A model generated the notes under the pieces. It saw only the letters and a program-made list of their open reading frames with translations. It did not search any database and was not told where the DNA came from. 64,000 nt of DNA from Ruegeria sp. HKCCSA071 (GTDB taxonomy: Bacteria > Pseudomonadota > Alphaproteobacteria > Rhodobacterales > Rhodobacteraceae), in contig NZ_JAEDOX010000001.1 of the NCBI RefSeq assembly GCF_017872555.1, forward strand, positions 1,302,001 through 1,366,000, given 5' to 3'. This document shows, one piece after another, positions 27,638 through 36,564 of the stretch; the stretch's first letter is position 1, and each line of letters opens with the position of its first letter. A program made the position numbers and the translations under genes.

Positions 27638-29299
27638 ATGACAAACGACACTGCTGATGCGATCGTAATCGGTGCTGGTCTGGCCGGATTGGCCGCCGCA
27701 GCCGAACTGGGCGACCGAGGCAAAAAGGTAATCATACTCGATCAGGAACCTGAAACCTTTCTGGGCGGTCAGGCGTTCTGGAGCCTTGGTGGACTGTTCA
27801 TGGTCGACACCCCCGAACAGCGCCGCATGGGTATACGCGACAGCCACGATCTGGCGTTGCGCGACTGGATGGGCAGCGCACAGTTTGACCGTGACGAAGA
27901 CGCATGGCCCCGCAAATGGGCCGAAGCCTATATCGAGTTTGCGGCTGGCGAGATGCGTCAGTGGCTGCACGAAATGGGCCTGCGCTGGTTTCCGGTCGTT
28001 GGCTGGGCCGAACGCGGCGGGGCTTATGCGACGGGGCACGGCAACTCAGTCCCGCGCTTTCACATCACATGGGGCACCGGCCCCGGCGTTCTTGAACACT
28101 TTATCCGACGTGTCCGCGACCATGTCAGCGCCGGATTGATCCAGATGAAGTTCCGCCACCAGGTCAGCCATATCATCATGCAGAACGGAACCGCCAAAGG
28201 TGTTTCCGGAGAAATTCTGGCCGATGACACCTCCCAGCGCGGTGGCAAAACCAACCGCGATGAGGTTGGCGAGTTCGAAGTTTATGCCCCGTCGATCATC
28301 GTCACCTCCGGCGGTATTGGCGGCAATTTTGACATGGTGCGTCAAAATTGGCCCCGGGACCGTTTGGGTGAGCCTCCCAAAGACATGGTTGCAGGGGTAC
28401 CCTTTCACGTTGATGGCCGCATGATCGCAATCAGCGAAAAAGCGGGCGGCCATGTCATCAATGGTGATCGGATGTGGCATTACACCGAAGGCGTCCACAA
28501 CTGGGACCCGATCTGGCCCGCCCACGGCATTCGCATCCTGCCCGGCCCAAGTTCAATGTGGTTTGACGCCAGGGGCAACCGCCTGGCACCGCCCTGTCTG
28601 CCGGGGTTCGACACATTGGGGACACTGCGTGAGATCCTGAAAACCGGATATGAATACAGCTGGTTCGTTCTGACCCAGAAGGTGATCAAAAAGGAATTTG
28701 CGCTGTCCGGGTCGGAACAAAACCCCGACTTCACTTCGGGCAGTTGGAAAGAGGTTATCCGTCAGCGCATTCTGTCAGGTTCCAGCGCAACTGCTCCGGT
28801 CGAGGCGTTCAAGGAAAAGGGTGAGGACTTTGTTGTTGCCAACACGCTGACCGAACTGGTCAACGGCATGAACCATCTGGGCGACACTCCGATAGATGAG
28901 GCTCAACTGCGTGCCCAGATCGAAGCCCGGGATTCGCAGGTCGACAACCCTTTTTCGAAAGATGCGCAGATGATGGCGATCCTTGCCGCGCGCAATTATC
29001 GCGGAGATAAACTGATCCGCACAGCCAAACCGCATAAGTTTCTGGATCCGGCCAACGGCCCGCTGATTGCCGTCAAGCTGCATATTCTGACACGCAAATC
29101 TCTGGGTGGGTTGCAGACCAATCTGGACAGTCAGATGATTGGATCAGACGGAAATGTGGTACCGGGCCTGTTCGCTGCTGGCGAAGTCGCCGGATTCGGC
29201 GGCGGCGGCTATCACGGCTACAACGCGCTGGAGGGTACATTCCTGGGCGGCTGCATCTTTTCCGGTCGAAATGCCGGGCGATCAAGGGCCGTTGCCTGA
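27638..29299 (+). CDS. FAD-binding dehydrogenase (fumarate reductase/3-ketosteroid dehydrogenase-like)
   Basis: 553 residues. N-terminal Rossmann FAD motif DAIVIGAGLAGLAAAAELGDRGKKVIILDQE (residues 7-37); glycine-rich GGQAFWSLGGLFMVDTPEQRRMGI; and a C-terminal FAD block GLFAAGEVAGFGGGGYHGYNALEGTFLGGCIFSGRNAG. It belongs to the FAD_binding_2 family and is often annotated as a KSDD-like dehydrogenase; substrate unknown. Cytoplasmic, no signal peptide. Ten bases separate it from the BASS transporter stop, which fits a substrate-uptake and oxidation pair. The next gene is on the opposite strand and convergent. Confidence 0.92.
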   Translation: MTNDTADAIVIGAGLAGLAAAAELGDRGKKVIILDQEPETFLGGQAFWSLGGLFMVDTPEQRRMGIRDSHDLALRDWMGSAQFDRDEDAWPRKWAEAYIEFAAGEMRQWLHEMGLRWFPVVGWAERGGAYATGHGNSVPRFHITWGTGPGVLEHFIRRVRDHVSAGLIQMKFRHQVSHIIMQNGTAKGVSGEILADDTSQRGGKTNRDEVGEFEVYAPSIIVTSGGIGGNFDMVRQNWPRDRLGEPPKDMVAGVPFHVDGRMIAISEKAGGHVINGDRMWHYTEGVHNWDPIWPAHGIRILPGPSSMWFDARGNRLAPPCLPGFDTLGTLREILKTGYEYSWFVLTQKVIKKEFALSGSEQNPDFTSGSWKEVIRQRILSGSSATAPVEAFKEKGEDFVVANTLTELVNGMNHLGDTPIDEAQLRAQIEARDSQVDNPFSKDAQMMAILAARNYRGDKLIRTAKPHKFLDPANGPLIAVKLHILTRKSLGGLQTNLDSQMIGSDGNVVPGLFAAGEVAGFGGGGYHGYNALEGTFLGGCIFSGRNAGRSRAVA

Positions 29300-29312
29300 C
29301 GCACTTTCCCTG

Positions 29313-30050
29313 TTACTTGCGCACCAGTTTGATCACCGGCTGGCCCTGCGCATCTAGCAGAGCCAGAGCGTTGCCCTGCATCGCGAATGTCGTAACGTTT
29401 TGCAAGGCTTGCAGGAATTGCCGCTCAACCGCGTCCAGCGGGGGCGGGCACGCCATGAGTGTTGCCGCCATGTTGTCTGGAAACGCAATGCGATTACCGG
29501 AAATTTCGGCCTGACCACTGAACCGGTTACAGCCGCTGCTTCCTGAAAAGACCCCATCCTGACCAAAGACAAGCTCGGGGCGTTTTTCGGATTCGACAGG
29601 CGCACCATTCAGGCCCGAGGCGGTCCATTGGGTGTTGTCCAGCGCTGCCGACCCTTGCCCCTGGACCTGAACCAACAGAAGATCAGCGGCATTTTCTGCC
29701 CCATTCGTCAGAACGGGGTAAACGGTATCTGTGGTGAACAGCAGGTTTTGCCCCTGCATCACTGACGCCCGCACAGCATAGCGATGGGCATCCATGATCA
29801 GCGCATCGTCATAAGTCAATTTGAACTGCGCGGGCACCCCGCTCAGCGCATACCGTTGCGCGGCAAGTGTGACAGCGGGGGCATCGGCCAGCGAGATATC
29901 CTGAAGCTCGACATAAAGGGTTGCGTCCGGTGGCAGTGCAATGCGCTCTCGGTACGTGGCAGTCCCTTCAACTGCACCGGCAATGGCGACACCGCTTGAC
30001 GCTACCCAAGTTGCTGCACCCACCCATATTGCGCGACTTAAATGCTGCAT
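29313..30050 (-). CDS. YbaY + META domain periplasmic protein
   Basis: 245 residues: signal peptide (about 1-25, WVASSGVAIAGAVEG; no lipobox Cys), a YbaY-type domain (GTATYRERIALPPDATLYVELQDISLADAPAV, about 28-130) and a C-terminal META/HslJ domain (LDNTQWTASGLNGAPV...FSGSSGCNRFSGQAEISGNRIAF...LMACPPPLDAVERQFLQAL). META proteins are linked to envelope stress and drug resistance. Convergent with the FAD dehydrogenase. The upstream region carries three TTGCAAA-like sites. Function uncertain. Confidence 0.88.
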   Translation of the reverse strand: MQHLSRAIWVGAATWVASSGVAIAGAVEGTATYRERIALPPDATLYVELQDISLADAPAVTLAAQRYALSGVPAQFKLTYDDALIMDAHRYAVRASVMQGQNLLFTTDTVYPVLTNGAENAADLLLVQVQGQGSAALDNTQWTASGLNGAPVESEKRPELVFGQDGVFSGSSGCNRFSGQAEISGNRIAFPDNMAATLMACPPPLDAVERQFLQALQNVTTFAMQGNALALLDAQGQPVIKLVRK

Positions 30051-30062
30051 AGGTCAAATCCT

Positions 30063-30111
30063 TTTGCAAACCCTCTTCGCAAAAGATCGTGTGCCCTTGG
30101 ATCTTTGCAAG
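30063..30111 (-). promoter_or_regulatory. Cluster of TTTGCAAA-like sites upstream of YbaY/META gene
   Basis: TTTGCAAA (30063-30070), TTCGCAAA (30076-30083) and CTTTGCAAG (30103-30111) lie 13-60 bp upstream of the start at 30050. They resemble the sites at pccB and pccR. Whether they are bound by PccR or another XRE protein, or occur by chance, cannot be told. Confidence 0.35.
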
Positions 30112-30146
30112 ATGCGCTTCGACAAAGTGGCAATTCTGCGCCGAAA

Positions 30147-31925
30147 TCACAAAGGCCAGATCAACGGAATAAGCAGCGATGCCAGCAATCCGACTGTCAG
30201 ATTTAGCGGAACACCGACCTTCATGAAATCGGTGAACCTGTAACCGCCGGGGCCGTAGACCATCATGTTAGTCTGGTATCCGATCGGTGTTGCGAACGAT
30301 GCCGAAGCCGCCACCATAACCGCAACCACCAACGGGCGCGGGTCCATTCCGACGGCCTGGGCCAGCCCGATGGCAATAGGCGTGACCACAACCGCAACCG
30401 CATTGTTGGAAACCAGTTCGGTCAGCACCGAGGTCAGCAGATAGATCGCCCAGATGATCAGGAAGGGCGGCAAAGCGCTTAATCCCGGTGCCACGGCCTC
30501 GACAATCAGTGAAACCGCGCCAGAGCTGTCCAGTGACGCACCGATGGCGAGCATCGCGAAGATCAGCGCCAACAGGCGACCTTCAACAAAGGAAAACGCC
30601 TCGTCTGCATCGATGCAGCGGGTCAGAAGAACCACGGCTACGGCCACAATCGACAGCAGCAGGATCGGCGCGACACCCAATGCCGCCAGGACGACGATCC
30701 CGACCAGCGCGCCAATTGCAATCGGCGCATGGCTGCGACGGAAGGCGCGTGCAGAGGGTTGGCTGACATCCACCATGTCCATGTCCGCCGCTAGGCGCTG
30801 GATATCTGCCGGGGCGCCCTCCAGCAGTAATGTATCCCCGACCCGCACCACCAGGTCATCCAACTGACGGCCGATATTCTGATTACGGCGGTGAACGGCC
30901 AGCACATAGACACCGTACCGGCGCCGCAACCGCAGCATTCCCAATGTCCGCCCCACCATCCGGCATCCGGGTGTGATCAGCACCTCGACCGTCTTGGTCT
31001 CGACAGCGGAAACCTGATCCACGCGCTTGAGCTCTTTGTTGGTCTGAAGGCTAAGAAGTTCCGTCATCTCGGTCCGCAGGACCACGCGGTCACCGACCTG
31101 CAATTCGACGCCCTTCAGATTGCGCCGCAGCGATTCATCGCCCCGGACCACGTCGATCAGTCGCACGCCGGGGCGTTTGAACAACTGAACGCCGGTCACT
31201 TCACGCCCGATCAGGTTGCTGTCAGGCGGAATGACCGCTTCAGTGAAAAACTTCATTCTGGACCGGTCGCTAAGCAACGAGGCCATGCTGTCCCGCTCGG
31301 GCAGCAATCTGGGGGCGATGAAACGCAGATAGATCATGCCGTAGATCACCAGTGCAATCCCCAGCGGCGTGACCTCGAATATCGTGAATGCTTTCATCCC
31401 CTGCGCACGGGCCACACCATCCACCAGCAGGTTGGTGGACGTTCCGATCAGTGTCAGTGTCCCGCCAAGAATGGCGGCATAACTGAGTGGAATTAGCAGC
31501 TTTGACGCGGGTACATTCAGCGTGCGGGCGATCTGAACAAAAACCGGGATCATGACCACAACAACGGGCGTGTTCGACACAAAAGCCGATGCCAGCACGA
31601 CAAACCCCATCAGCAAACCGATGGCGATGCGCGGGTTGACCTGTGCCTGCCTTTGCGCGGTCGATGTGAAGGCGTCCAAGGCCCCGGTCCGCACCAAGGC
31701 CCCCATGATGATGAACATCGCCGCAATCGTCCAAGGCGCGGGATTGGACAAGACCGCCAGCGCGCTTTGATAGGGCAATATCCCTGTGACCAGCATCAGT
31801 GAGACACCGCCGATGGCCACGACCTCGGTCGGATAAACCTCGCGCAGGAACATGACGAACATGCTCGCAACAATCAGCAGCGCCAGAATCGCGCTGCCCG
31901 TCTCTGTCAGTGGAAGGAAATGCAT
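30147..31925 (-). CDS. SLC13/DASS-type permease with two TrkA_C domains (second of two in window)
   Basis: 592 residues from the ATG at 31925 (MHFLPLTETGSAILALL); the longer ORF adds a basic, non-membrane leader and is rejected. Layout is the same as the protein at 24173: membrane half, cytoplasmic insert with two RCK_C domains (AVIPPDSNLIGREVTGVQLFKR and VLITPGCRMVGRTLGML), membrane half. Key blocks are FVSNTPVVVVMIPVF, LGGTLTLIGTSTNLLVDG, LVSNNAVAVVVTPIA and FATPIGYQTNMMVYGPGGYRF. The SNTP and GTSTNL motifs place it in the SLC13/CitT-SAC1 branch, often a sulfate or dicarboxylate carrier. Substrate unknown. It follows the phosphoesterase on the same strand by about 90 bp. Confidence 0.9.
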   Translation of the reverse strand: MHFLPLTETGSAILALLIVASMFVMFLREVYPTEVVAIGGVSLMLVTGILPYQSALAVLSNPAPWTIAAMFIIMGALVRTGALDAFTSTAQRQAQVNPRIAIGLLMGFVVLASAFVSNTPVVVVMIPVFVQIARTLNVPASKLLIPLSYAAILGGTLTLIGTSTNLLVDGVARAQGMKAFTIFEVTPLGIALVIYGMIYLRFIAPRLLPERDSMASLLSDRSRMKFFTEAVIPPDSNLIGREVTGVQLFKRPGVRLIDVVRGDESLRRNLKGVELQVGDRVVLRTEMTELLSLQTNKELKRVDQVSAVETKTVEVLITPGCRMVGRTLGMLRLRRRYGVYVLAVHRRNQNIGRQLDDLVVRVGDTLLLEGAPADIQRLAADMDMVDVSQPSARAFRRSHAPIAIGALVGIVVLAALGVAPILLLSIVAVAVVLLTRCIDADEAFSFVEGRLLALIFAMLAIGASLDSSGAVSLIVEAVAPGLSALPPFLIIWAIYLLTSVLTELVSNNAVAVVVTPIAIGLAQAVGMDPRPLVVAVMVAASASFATPIGYQTNMMVYGPGGYRFTDFMKVGVPLNLTVGLLASLLIPLIWPL

Positions 31926-32012
31926 TCGTGGTATTCTGTCCGAACCCTGGCCCAAGCGCCTGATGACATGCAGTTTCACGCATTGCGCGTGGCAGAGCAA
32001 GCCCGACGTTCG

Positions 32013-32828
32013 TTAATCAGGCCCGGCTTGTTCCAAACGCCCACCAACGCGCACCATGCGAACAGATTTGGCCTGGCCGTCGCGATCATCCGTTTCGACA
32101 AAAACGCCGCTCAGCGTGGCCTCACCATTGGCGGGGGTAAATCGGGTCTTGGGCATCCCGGTTATGAACCGGCGCATCGGTTCCTGCTTGTCCATACCAA
32201 TGACCGAGTCATAGTCGCCGCACATGCCCGCATCCGTCAGATAGCCTGTGCCACCCGGCAGAATTTGTGAATCCGCTGTCGGTACATGGGTATGTGTGCC
32301 CACCACAAGGCTGGCACGCTTGTCGCAATAGTGACCCATGGCCATCTTCTCAGACGTCGCTTCGCAATGCATATCGACGATGATAGCCTGAGCCTGTCCA
32401 CCCCGTGGGTGCGACTTCAGGATAGGTTCAATGGCCGAGAACGGGTCGTCAAATGGCCGTTTCATAAATACCTGCCCCAGCACCTGCACCACCAGAACCT
32501 TGCGCCCGCCGGGTGCGTTGAACAGCCGGTGCCCCCGCCCCGGTGCGCCCTTGGCATAGTTCACCGGGCGCACGATGCGCTGTTCTTTCTCGATATATTG
32601 CAGCATGTCTTTCTGGTCGAACGCATGATCGCCCAATGTCAGGCAATCTGCCCCGGCATCCAGCAGCAGCTTGGCGTGATCGCCGCTTAACCCCATGCCG
32701 TTCGACGCGTTTTCGCCATTGACCACAACGAAATCCAGCCGCCATTCGTCGCGCAGGCGCGGCAAATGCTGCTGAACGGCCGCGCGCCCCGCGCGCCCCA
32801 TGACATCACCAAGAAACAAAATCCTCAT
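32013..32828 (-). CDS. ymdB: YmdB-type metallophosphoesterase (TIGR00282)
   Basis: 271 residues from the ATG at 32828, chosen because MRILFLGDVMGRAGRAAV is the conserved family start with the first metal Asp (D8). Other blocks: FVVVNGENASNGMGLS (metal Glu/Asn), LTLGDHAFDQ, VDMHCEATSEK and VGTHTHVPTADSQIL, which make the di-iron site. Bacillus YmdB is a cyclic-nucleotide and 2',3'-cAMP phosphodiesterase that influences biofilm and RNA decay; the role in alphaproteobacteria is not settled. In many of them it neighbours 5-formyltetrahydrofolate cyclo-ligase, as it nearly does here (one small gene between, on the other strand). Confidence 0.93.
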   Translation of the reverse strand: MRILFLGDVMGRAGRAAVQQHLPRLRDEWRLDFVVVNGENASNGMGLSGDHAKLLLDAGADCLTLGDHAFDQKDMLQYIEKEQRIVRPVNYAKGAPGRGHRLFNAPGGRKVLVVQVLGQVFMKRPFDDPFSAIEPILKSHPRGGQAQAIIVDMHCEATSEKMAMGHYCDKRASLVVGTHTHVPTADSQILPGGTGYLTDAGMCGDYDSVIGMDKQEPMRRFITGMPKTRFTPANGEATLSGVFVETDDRDGQAKSVRMVRVGGRLEQAGPD

Positions 32829-32958
32829 GATCCGGGTCGTAGGGGCTGTGCTGGGCAATAACAAGGCGGAACCGTGAAATTTAAGTTGAGCCCGAACTTG
32901 AAATTGCATGCAGGCGCGGCAAAATCATAGCCATGCGCATAAGTCAAAAGGACATGTT

Positions 32959-33186
32959 GTGAAATTATTGGCAATACTGACAGTCGGCCTTGTGGCCGCT
33001 TCGGGCGTTATGGCCCAAGGTACGAAGACATCCATGCCCAACCCCGCCGCGACCTTTTGCATCGAGAATGATGGGGTTTACCAACTTCGGAAGAACGAAG
33101 ACGGAAGCGTCTTTGGGGTCTGCATCCTGAAAGACGGCACCGAGGTGGATGCCTGGGATTACTTGCGCAGCCATTTCGAACAGTAG
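32959..33186 (+). CDS. DUF333 domain small secreted protein
   Basis: 75 residues starting at GTG 32959 (AAGGA a few bases upstream); the longer ATG frame at 32908 overlaps the divergent promoter of ymdB and adds a His-rich leader, so it is rejected. Signal peptide residues 1-19 (ILTVGLVAASGVMAQ). The mature part SMPNPAATFCIENDGVYQLRKNEDGSVFGVCILKDGTEVDAWDYLR is the DUF333/hemolysin-like putative lipoprotein domain with two conserved cysteines, probably disulfide bonded in the periplasm. Function unknown. Confidence 0.88.
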   Translation: MKLLAILTVGLVAASGVMAQGTKTSMPNPAATFCIENDGVYQLRKNEDGSVFGVCILKDGTEVDAWDYLRSHFEQ

Positions 33187-33189
33187 CAG

Positions 33190-33747
33190 CTAGAACGTCA
33201 GCACCCGGCTTTCCGTGACAACCATGTCCAGCGGCTGATCGGTCGGCTCCAGCGGCAGATCCTGCGCCTCTTGCGCGTCAAAAGCGAAACCGATTGCCAT
33301 TGTCGCGCGCTTGCCTCGCAATCCTTCCAGCGTGCGGTCATAAAATCCACCACCATATCCAAGGCGCCCGCCGTTGGCATCAAAAGCCACCAGCGGCACA
33401 ATCAGAATTTCGGGATCGAAATAATCATCAACCTCAGGCACTTTGGCGCCGAATGGGCCGTCTTTCAGCGGTCCTTCTGGCGTCCAGCGCGAAAATTTCA
33501 GAGGTTTTCCAGCGGCTTGGATCACGGGAACACCGACAAGTCCATAAGCCGCAGCTTCAGCCATGGCAGACACCGGGTCGATCTCGGTTCGGATTGGCAT
33601 GTAGCCTGACAAGGGCACGCCGCGATAACCCGCCAGAACCTCGGACAAACGTCCGGCCGCACCGGGAACACGCGTGTCGAACGCGACTTTGCGGCGCGCA
33701 AACGCCGCTTTGCGTGCAGCCGCTTTGATTTCTGTCAGATCGGTCAC
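33190..33747 (-). CDS. 5-formyltetrahydrofolate cyclo-ligase
   Basis: 185 residues. It converts 5-formyl-THF to 5,10-methenyl-THF with ATP. The ATP/metal motif GRLGYGGGFYDR is at residues 127-138; the N-terminal Lys/Arg-rich start (KAAARKAAFARRKVA) and SGYMPIRTEIDP are typical. Its start overlaps the mgtE stop by 4 bp, so the two are coupled. The stop is 3 bp from the convergent DUF333 gene, leaving no separate terminator space between them. Confidence 0.93.
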   Translation of the reverse strand: MTDLTEIKAAARKAAFARRKVAFDTRVPGAAGRLSEVLAGYRGVPLSGYMPIRTEIDPVSAMAEAAAYGLVGVPVIQAAGKPLKFSRWTPEGPLKDGPFGAKVPEVDDYFDPEILIVPLVAFDANGGRLGYGGGFYDRTLEGLRGKRATMAIGFAFDAQEAQDLPLEPTDQPLDMVVTESRVLTF

Positions 33748-35138
33748 AATAGCACCACACTGGCAAGCCCAAGAAAGATGAAGAACCCCATGACATCGGT
33801 TGTGGTTGTCACAAAGGTTCCTGAAGCCAGCGCCGGGTCAATTCCCAGACGATCCAGCACCACCGGTACTACCGTACCTGCAAAGCCCGCGATGATCATG
33901 TTCACGACCAAGGCTGACCCAATCACGACACCCAGCCAAGGTGAACCGAACCACAGCATTCCCACGGTCCCCAGCACAATGGCAAAACAGAGCCCGTTCA
34001 ACATGCCCACCAGCAGTTCCCGCCTGATAACGCGCATCACGTTTGAATTGGTCAGGTCGCGTGTCGCCAATGCGCGCACTGCAACGGTCAGCGACTGAGT
34101 ACCCGCATTGCCCCCCATGGATGCTACAATCGGCATCAGGATGGCCAGCGCGACAAGCTGGTCAATAGCCGCCGCAAATTGCGAGATAACCAACGAGGCA
34201 CAGATTGCCGTGCACAGGTTTACCGCCAGCCAGGGCAACCGTCGCCGACTGGTCGCCGCGACACTATCTGACAGAGAGCTTTCGTCGCTCACACCGGCAA
34301 GGCGCAGGATGTCTTCTTCGTGCTCTTCATCCAGAACGACCATCGCGTCATCGATGGTGATCACACCAACCAGACGCCCATCGGCATCCACCACGGGGGC
34401 CGAGATCAGGTGATACTGGTTGAAGGCATAAGCCACGTCCTCCTCGTCCTGATCAACGGGGATGATGTGAAACTCCTCTTCCGCCAGATCGCACAACGGC
34501 ACTTCGCGTCGGGACGCCATCAGCTTGCCCAATGTCACCTGCGCCGTTGGCTTCAGACGCGGATCGACCAGAACAACATGATAGAACTGCTCGGGCAGAT
34601 CGTCATTGGCACGCATAAAGTCGATGGCCTGACCGACGGTCCAATGCTCGGGCGCCATGACGACCTCGCGCTGCATCAAACGACCAGCCGAATTCTCGGG
34701 ATAGGCAAGCGCTTGTTGCGCTGCTAGCCGCTCGGAATCTTCGAGCGCGCCCAGAATGGTCTCCTGCTGCGGTTCCTCAAGGTCTTCCAGAAGGTCAACG
34801 ACGTCGTCGCTTTCCATCTCGCGCACGGCTTCCGCCAGAACCTCGGGAGTCAGGACGGCGATGATTTCCTCGCGAACCGATTCATCCAGTTCAGACAGGA
34901 TGTCGCCGTCAAATTCCTTGTCATAAAGCCGGATCAGCCGCGCCCGATCATAAGGATTGATCTGCTCCAAAAGGTCAGCGATATCGGCCGCGTGCAGCGG
35001 CTCCATCAGCTCAATCAGCTTGTCGCGATCATCCACATCGACGGCGTATAGGATCGCCGCCACGGTCCGGCGATCCAGCGCATACGCGTCATCGTCCTGG
35101 GGCAGATCGTGTTCGGCTTGATCACTGCCTGTCGTCAT
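33744..35138 (-). CDS. mgtE: MgtE magnesium channel/transporter
   Basis: 464 residues. Domain order is MgtE N-domain (about 25-130, ALDRRTVAAILYAVDVDDRDKLIELMEPLHAADIADLLEQI), two CBS domains (about 135-260, including VDADGRLVGVITIDDAMVVLDEEHEEDILRLAG) and a five-helix membrane domain (about 290-464). The pore signature is present as MPIVASMGGNAGTQSLTVAVRALATRDL. It imports Mg2+ down the membrane potential and is gated by Mg2+ binding at the N/CBS region. It is coupled by a 4-bp overlap to the cyclo-ligase gene and divergent from guaD. Confidence 0.96.
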   Translation of the reverse strand: MTTGSDQAEHDLPQDDDAYALDRRTVAAILYAVDVDDRDKLIELMEPLHAADIADLLEQINPYDRARLIRLYDKEFDGDILSELDESVREEIIAVLTPEVLAEAVREMESDDVVDLLEDLEEPQQETILGALEDSERLAAQQALAYPENSAGRLMQREVVMAPEHWTVGQAIDFMRANDDLPEQFYHVVLVDPRLKPTAQVTLGKLMASRREVPLCDLAEEEFHIIPVDQDEEDVAYAFNQYHLISAPVVDADGRLVGVITIDDAMVVLDEEHEEDILRLAGVSDESSLSDSVAATSRRRLPWLAVNLCTAICASLVISQFAAAIDQLVALAILMPIVASMGGNAGTQSLTVAVRALATRDLTNSNVMRVIRRELLVGMLNGLCFAIVLGTVGMLWFGSPWLGVVIGSALVVNMIIAGFAGTVVPVVLDRLGIDPALASGTFVTTTTDVMGFFIFLGLASVVLL

Positions 35139-35277
35139 GCGCTGACCCCTTCGTTCGGCGATTGGCCCCTAAATAGAAGAAGCAGCTACCAGAAAACAAT
35201 GACAATGCGCCGATTTACCCACTTCTTTCGTCTGCCTATGCTACAGCGTGGTCCCAAACAGGTGGAGAACAGGGCAA

Positions 35278-36564
35278 ATGGCGCAAAAGACGCTTTTGAA
35301 AGGGCACGTTCTGAGTTTCACAGGCTCACCCTTTGACGGAGAGCCAACCGAAGCGACCCGGCTGGACGAAGCGGTCGTGATTGACAAAGGGCGCGTTGCT
35401 GATGTCGGAGCGTCTGATGCGCTGATGCGGCGTCACCCTGATGCCGTCATCAAGGACCATAGCAATCACCTGATCATCGCGGGTTTCGTTGACCCGCATG
35501 TGCACTACCCGCAGACGGCCATGATCGCCAGTTGGGGGAAGCGGTTGATCGACTGGCTGAACACCTACACCTTCCCCGAAGAGATGAAGTTTGGTGATCC
35601 TGAATACGCCTCTGAAATCGCCAACCGTTATCTGGATCTGACTGCCGCCCATGGCACAACGACGATGTGCAGTTTTTGCACAATCCACCCCGAAAGCGTG
35701 GATGCCTTTTTCACTGCCGCGCAGCAACGGGGACAACGTGTGGTCGCGGGCAAGACCTGCATGGACCGCAATGCGCCTGAAGGTCTGCGTGACACGGCCC
35801 AGACAGCCTATGACCAATCTGCCGCGCTGCTTGAGAAATGGCACCGTGTCGACCGCCTGTCTTATGCCATCACGCCCCGGTTTTCGCCTACGTCCACTCC
35901 TGAACAGCTTGAGGCCATGGGCGCGCTTTGGGCGGAACATCCCCATTGCCTGATGCAAACACACCTGAGCGAGCAGACAGACGAAATCGAGTGGGTCCGC
36001 TCCCTGTTCCCCGATGCCCGGGACTATCTGGACACTTACGAAAAGTTCGGGCTGCTGGGGCAGAACGGACTTTATGGGCATGTCATCCATCTGGAAGATC
36101 GGGAACGCGATCGTCTGCGCGAGGTTGATGCGTCACTGATCCACTGCCCCACCTCGAACACCTTCATAGGGTCGGGTCTGTTCGACATGAACGGCTTGAT
36201 CCATGATGGCCACCGGATCGGTTTGGCAACAGATACCGGTGGCGGATCAAGTTTTTCAATGCTGCGCACCATGGCTGCCGCCTATGAAATAGGTCAGTTG
36301 CGTGGGCGACCCCTGCATCCGGCGCAATTGCTGTGGCTGGGTACGGTCGGGTCGGCGCGCAGCCTGCGGATGGATGATTGTATCGGCAACATTGCGCCGG
36401 GAATGGAGGCGGATCTGGTCGTGATTGATCTCGCCTCGACCCCGGCCATCGCCCAGCGCGAAGCTTGCGCAAACGATGTTTGGGAGGCCATCTTCCCTAC
36501 CATCATGATGGGTGATGATCGGGCTGTGGCCGAGGTCTGGATCGGTGGGCGGCAGGCCGCCTAG
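35278..36564 (+). CDS. guaD: Guanine deaminase
   Basis: 428 residues from the ATG at 35278. It hydrolyses guanine to xanthine and ammonia with one zinc. Metal motif FVDPHVHYPQ (H74, H76), then GTTTMCSFCTIHPESVDAFF, ITPRFSPTSTPEQL, QTHLSEQTDEIEWV, HVIHLEDRERDRLREVDASLIHCPTSNTFIGSG and the metal Asp in LATDTGGGSSFSML are all guanine deaminase signatures. It lies between mgtE (divergent) and a second purine deaminase (convergent, sharing the CTAG of both stop codons). Together they suggest a purine-salvage locus. Confidence 0.94.
   Translation: MAQKTLLKGHVLSFTGSPFDGEPTEATRLDEAVVIDKGRVADVGASDALMRRHPDAVIKDHSNHLIIAGFVDPHVHYPQTAMIASWGKRLIDWLNTYTFPEEMKFGDPEYASEIANRYLDLTAAHGTTTMCSFCTIHPESVDAFFTAAQQRGQRVVAGKTCMDRNAPEGLRDTAQTAYDQSAALLEKWHRVDRLSYAITPRFSPTSTPEQLEAMGALWAEHPHCLMQTHLSEQTDEIEWVRSLFPDARDYLDTYEKFGLLGQNGLYGHVIHLEDRERDRLREVDASLIHCPTSNTFIGSGLFDMNGLIHDGHRIGLATDTGGGSSFSMLRTMAAAYEIGQLRGRPLHPAQLLWLGTVGSARSLRMDDCIGNIAPGMEADLVVIDLASTPAIAQREACANDVWEAIFPTIMMGDDRAVAEVWIGGRQAA

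Noticed and set aside
33773..33790. AGATGAAG match near the mgtE 3' end, similar to the dispersed element
   Set aside because: It is coding sequence of the mgtE C-terminus; the GGGA(G)TATTTT part is missing.
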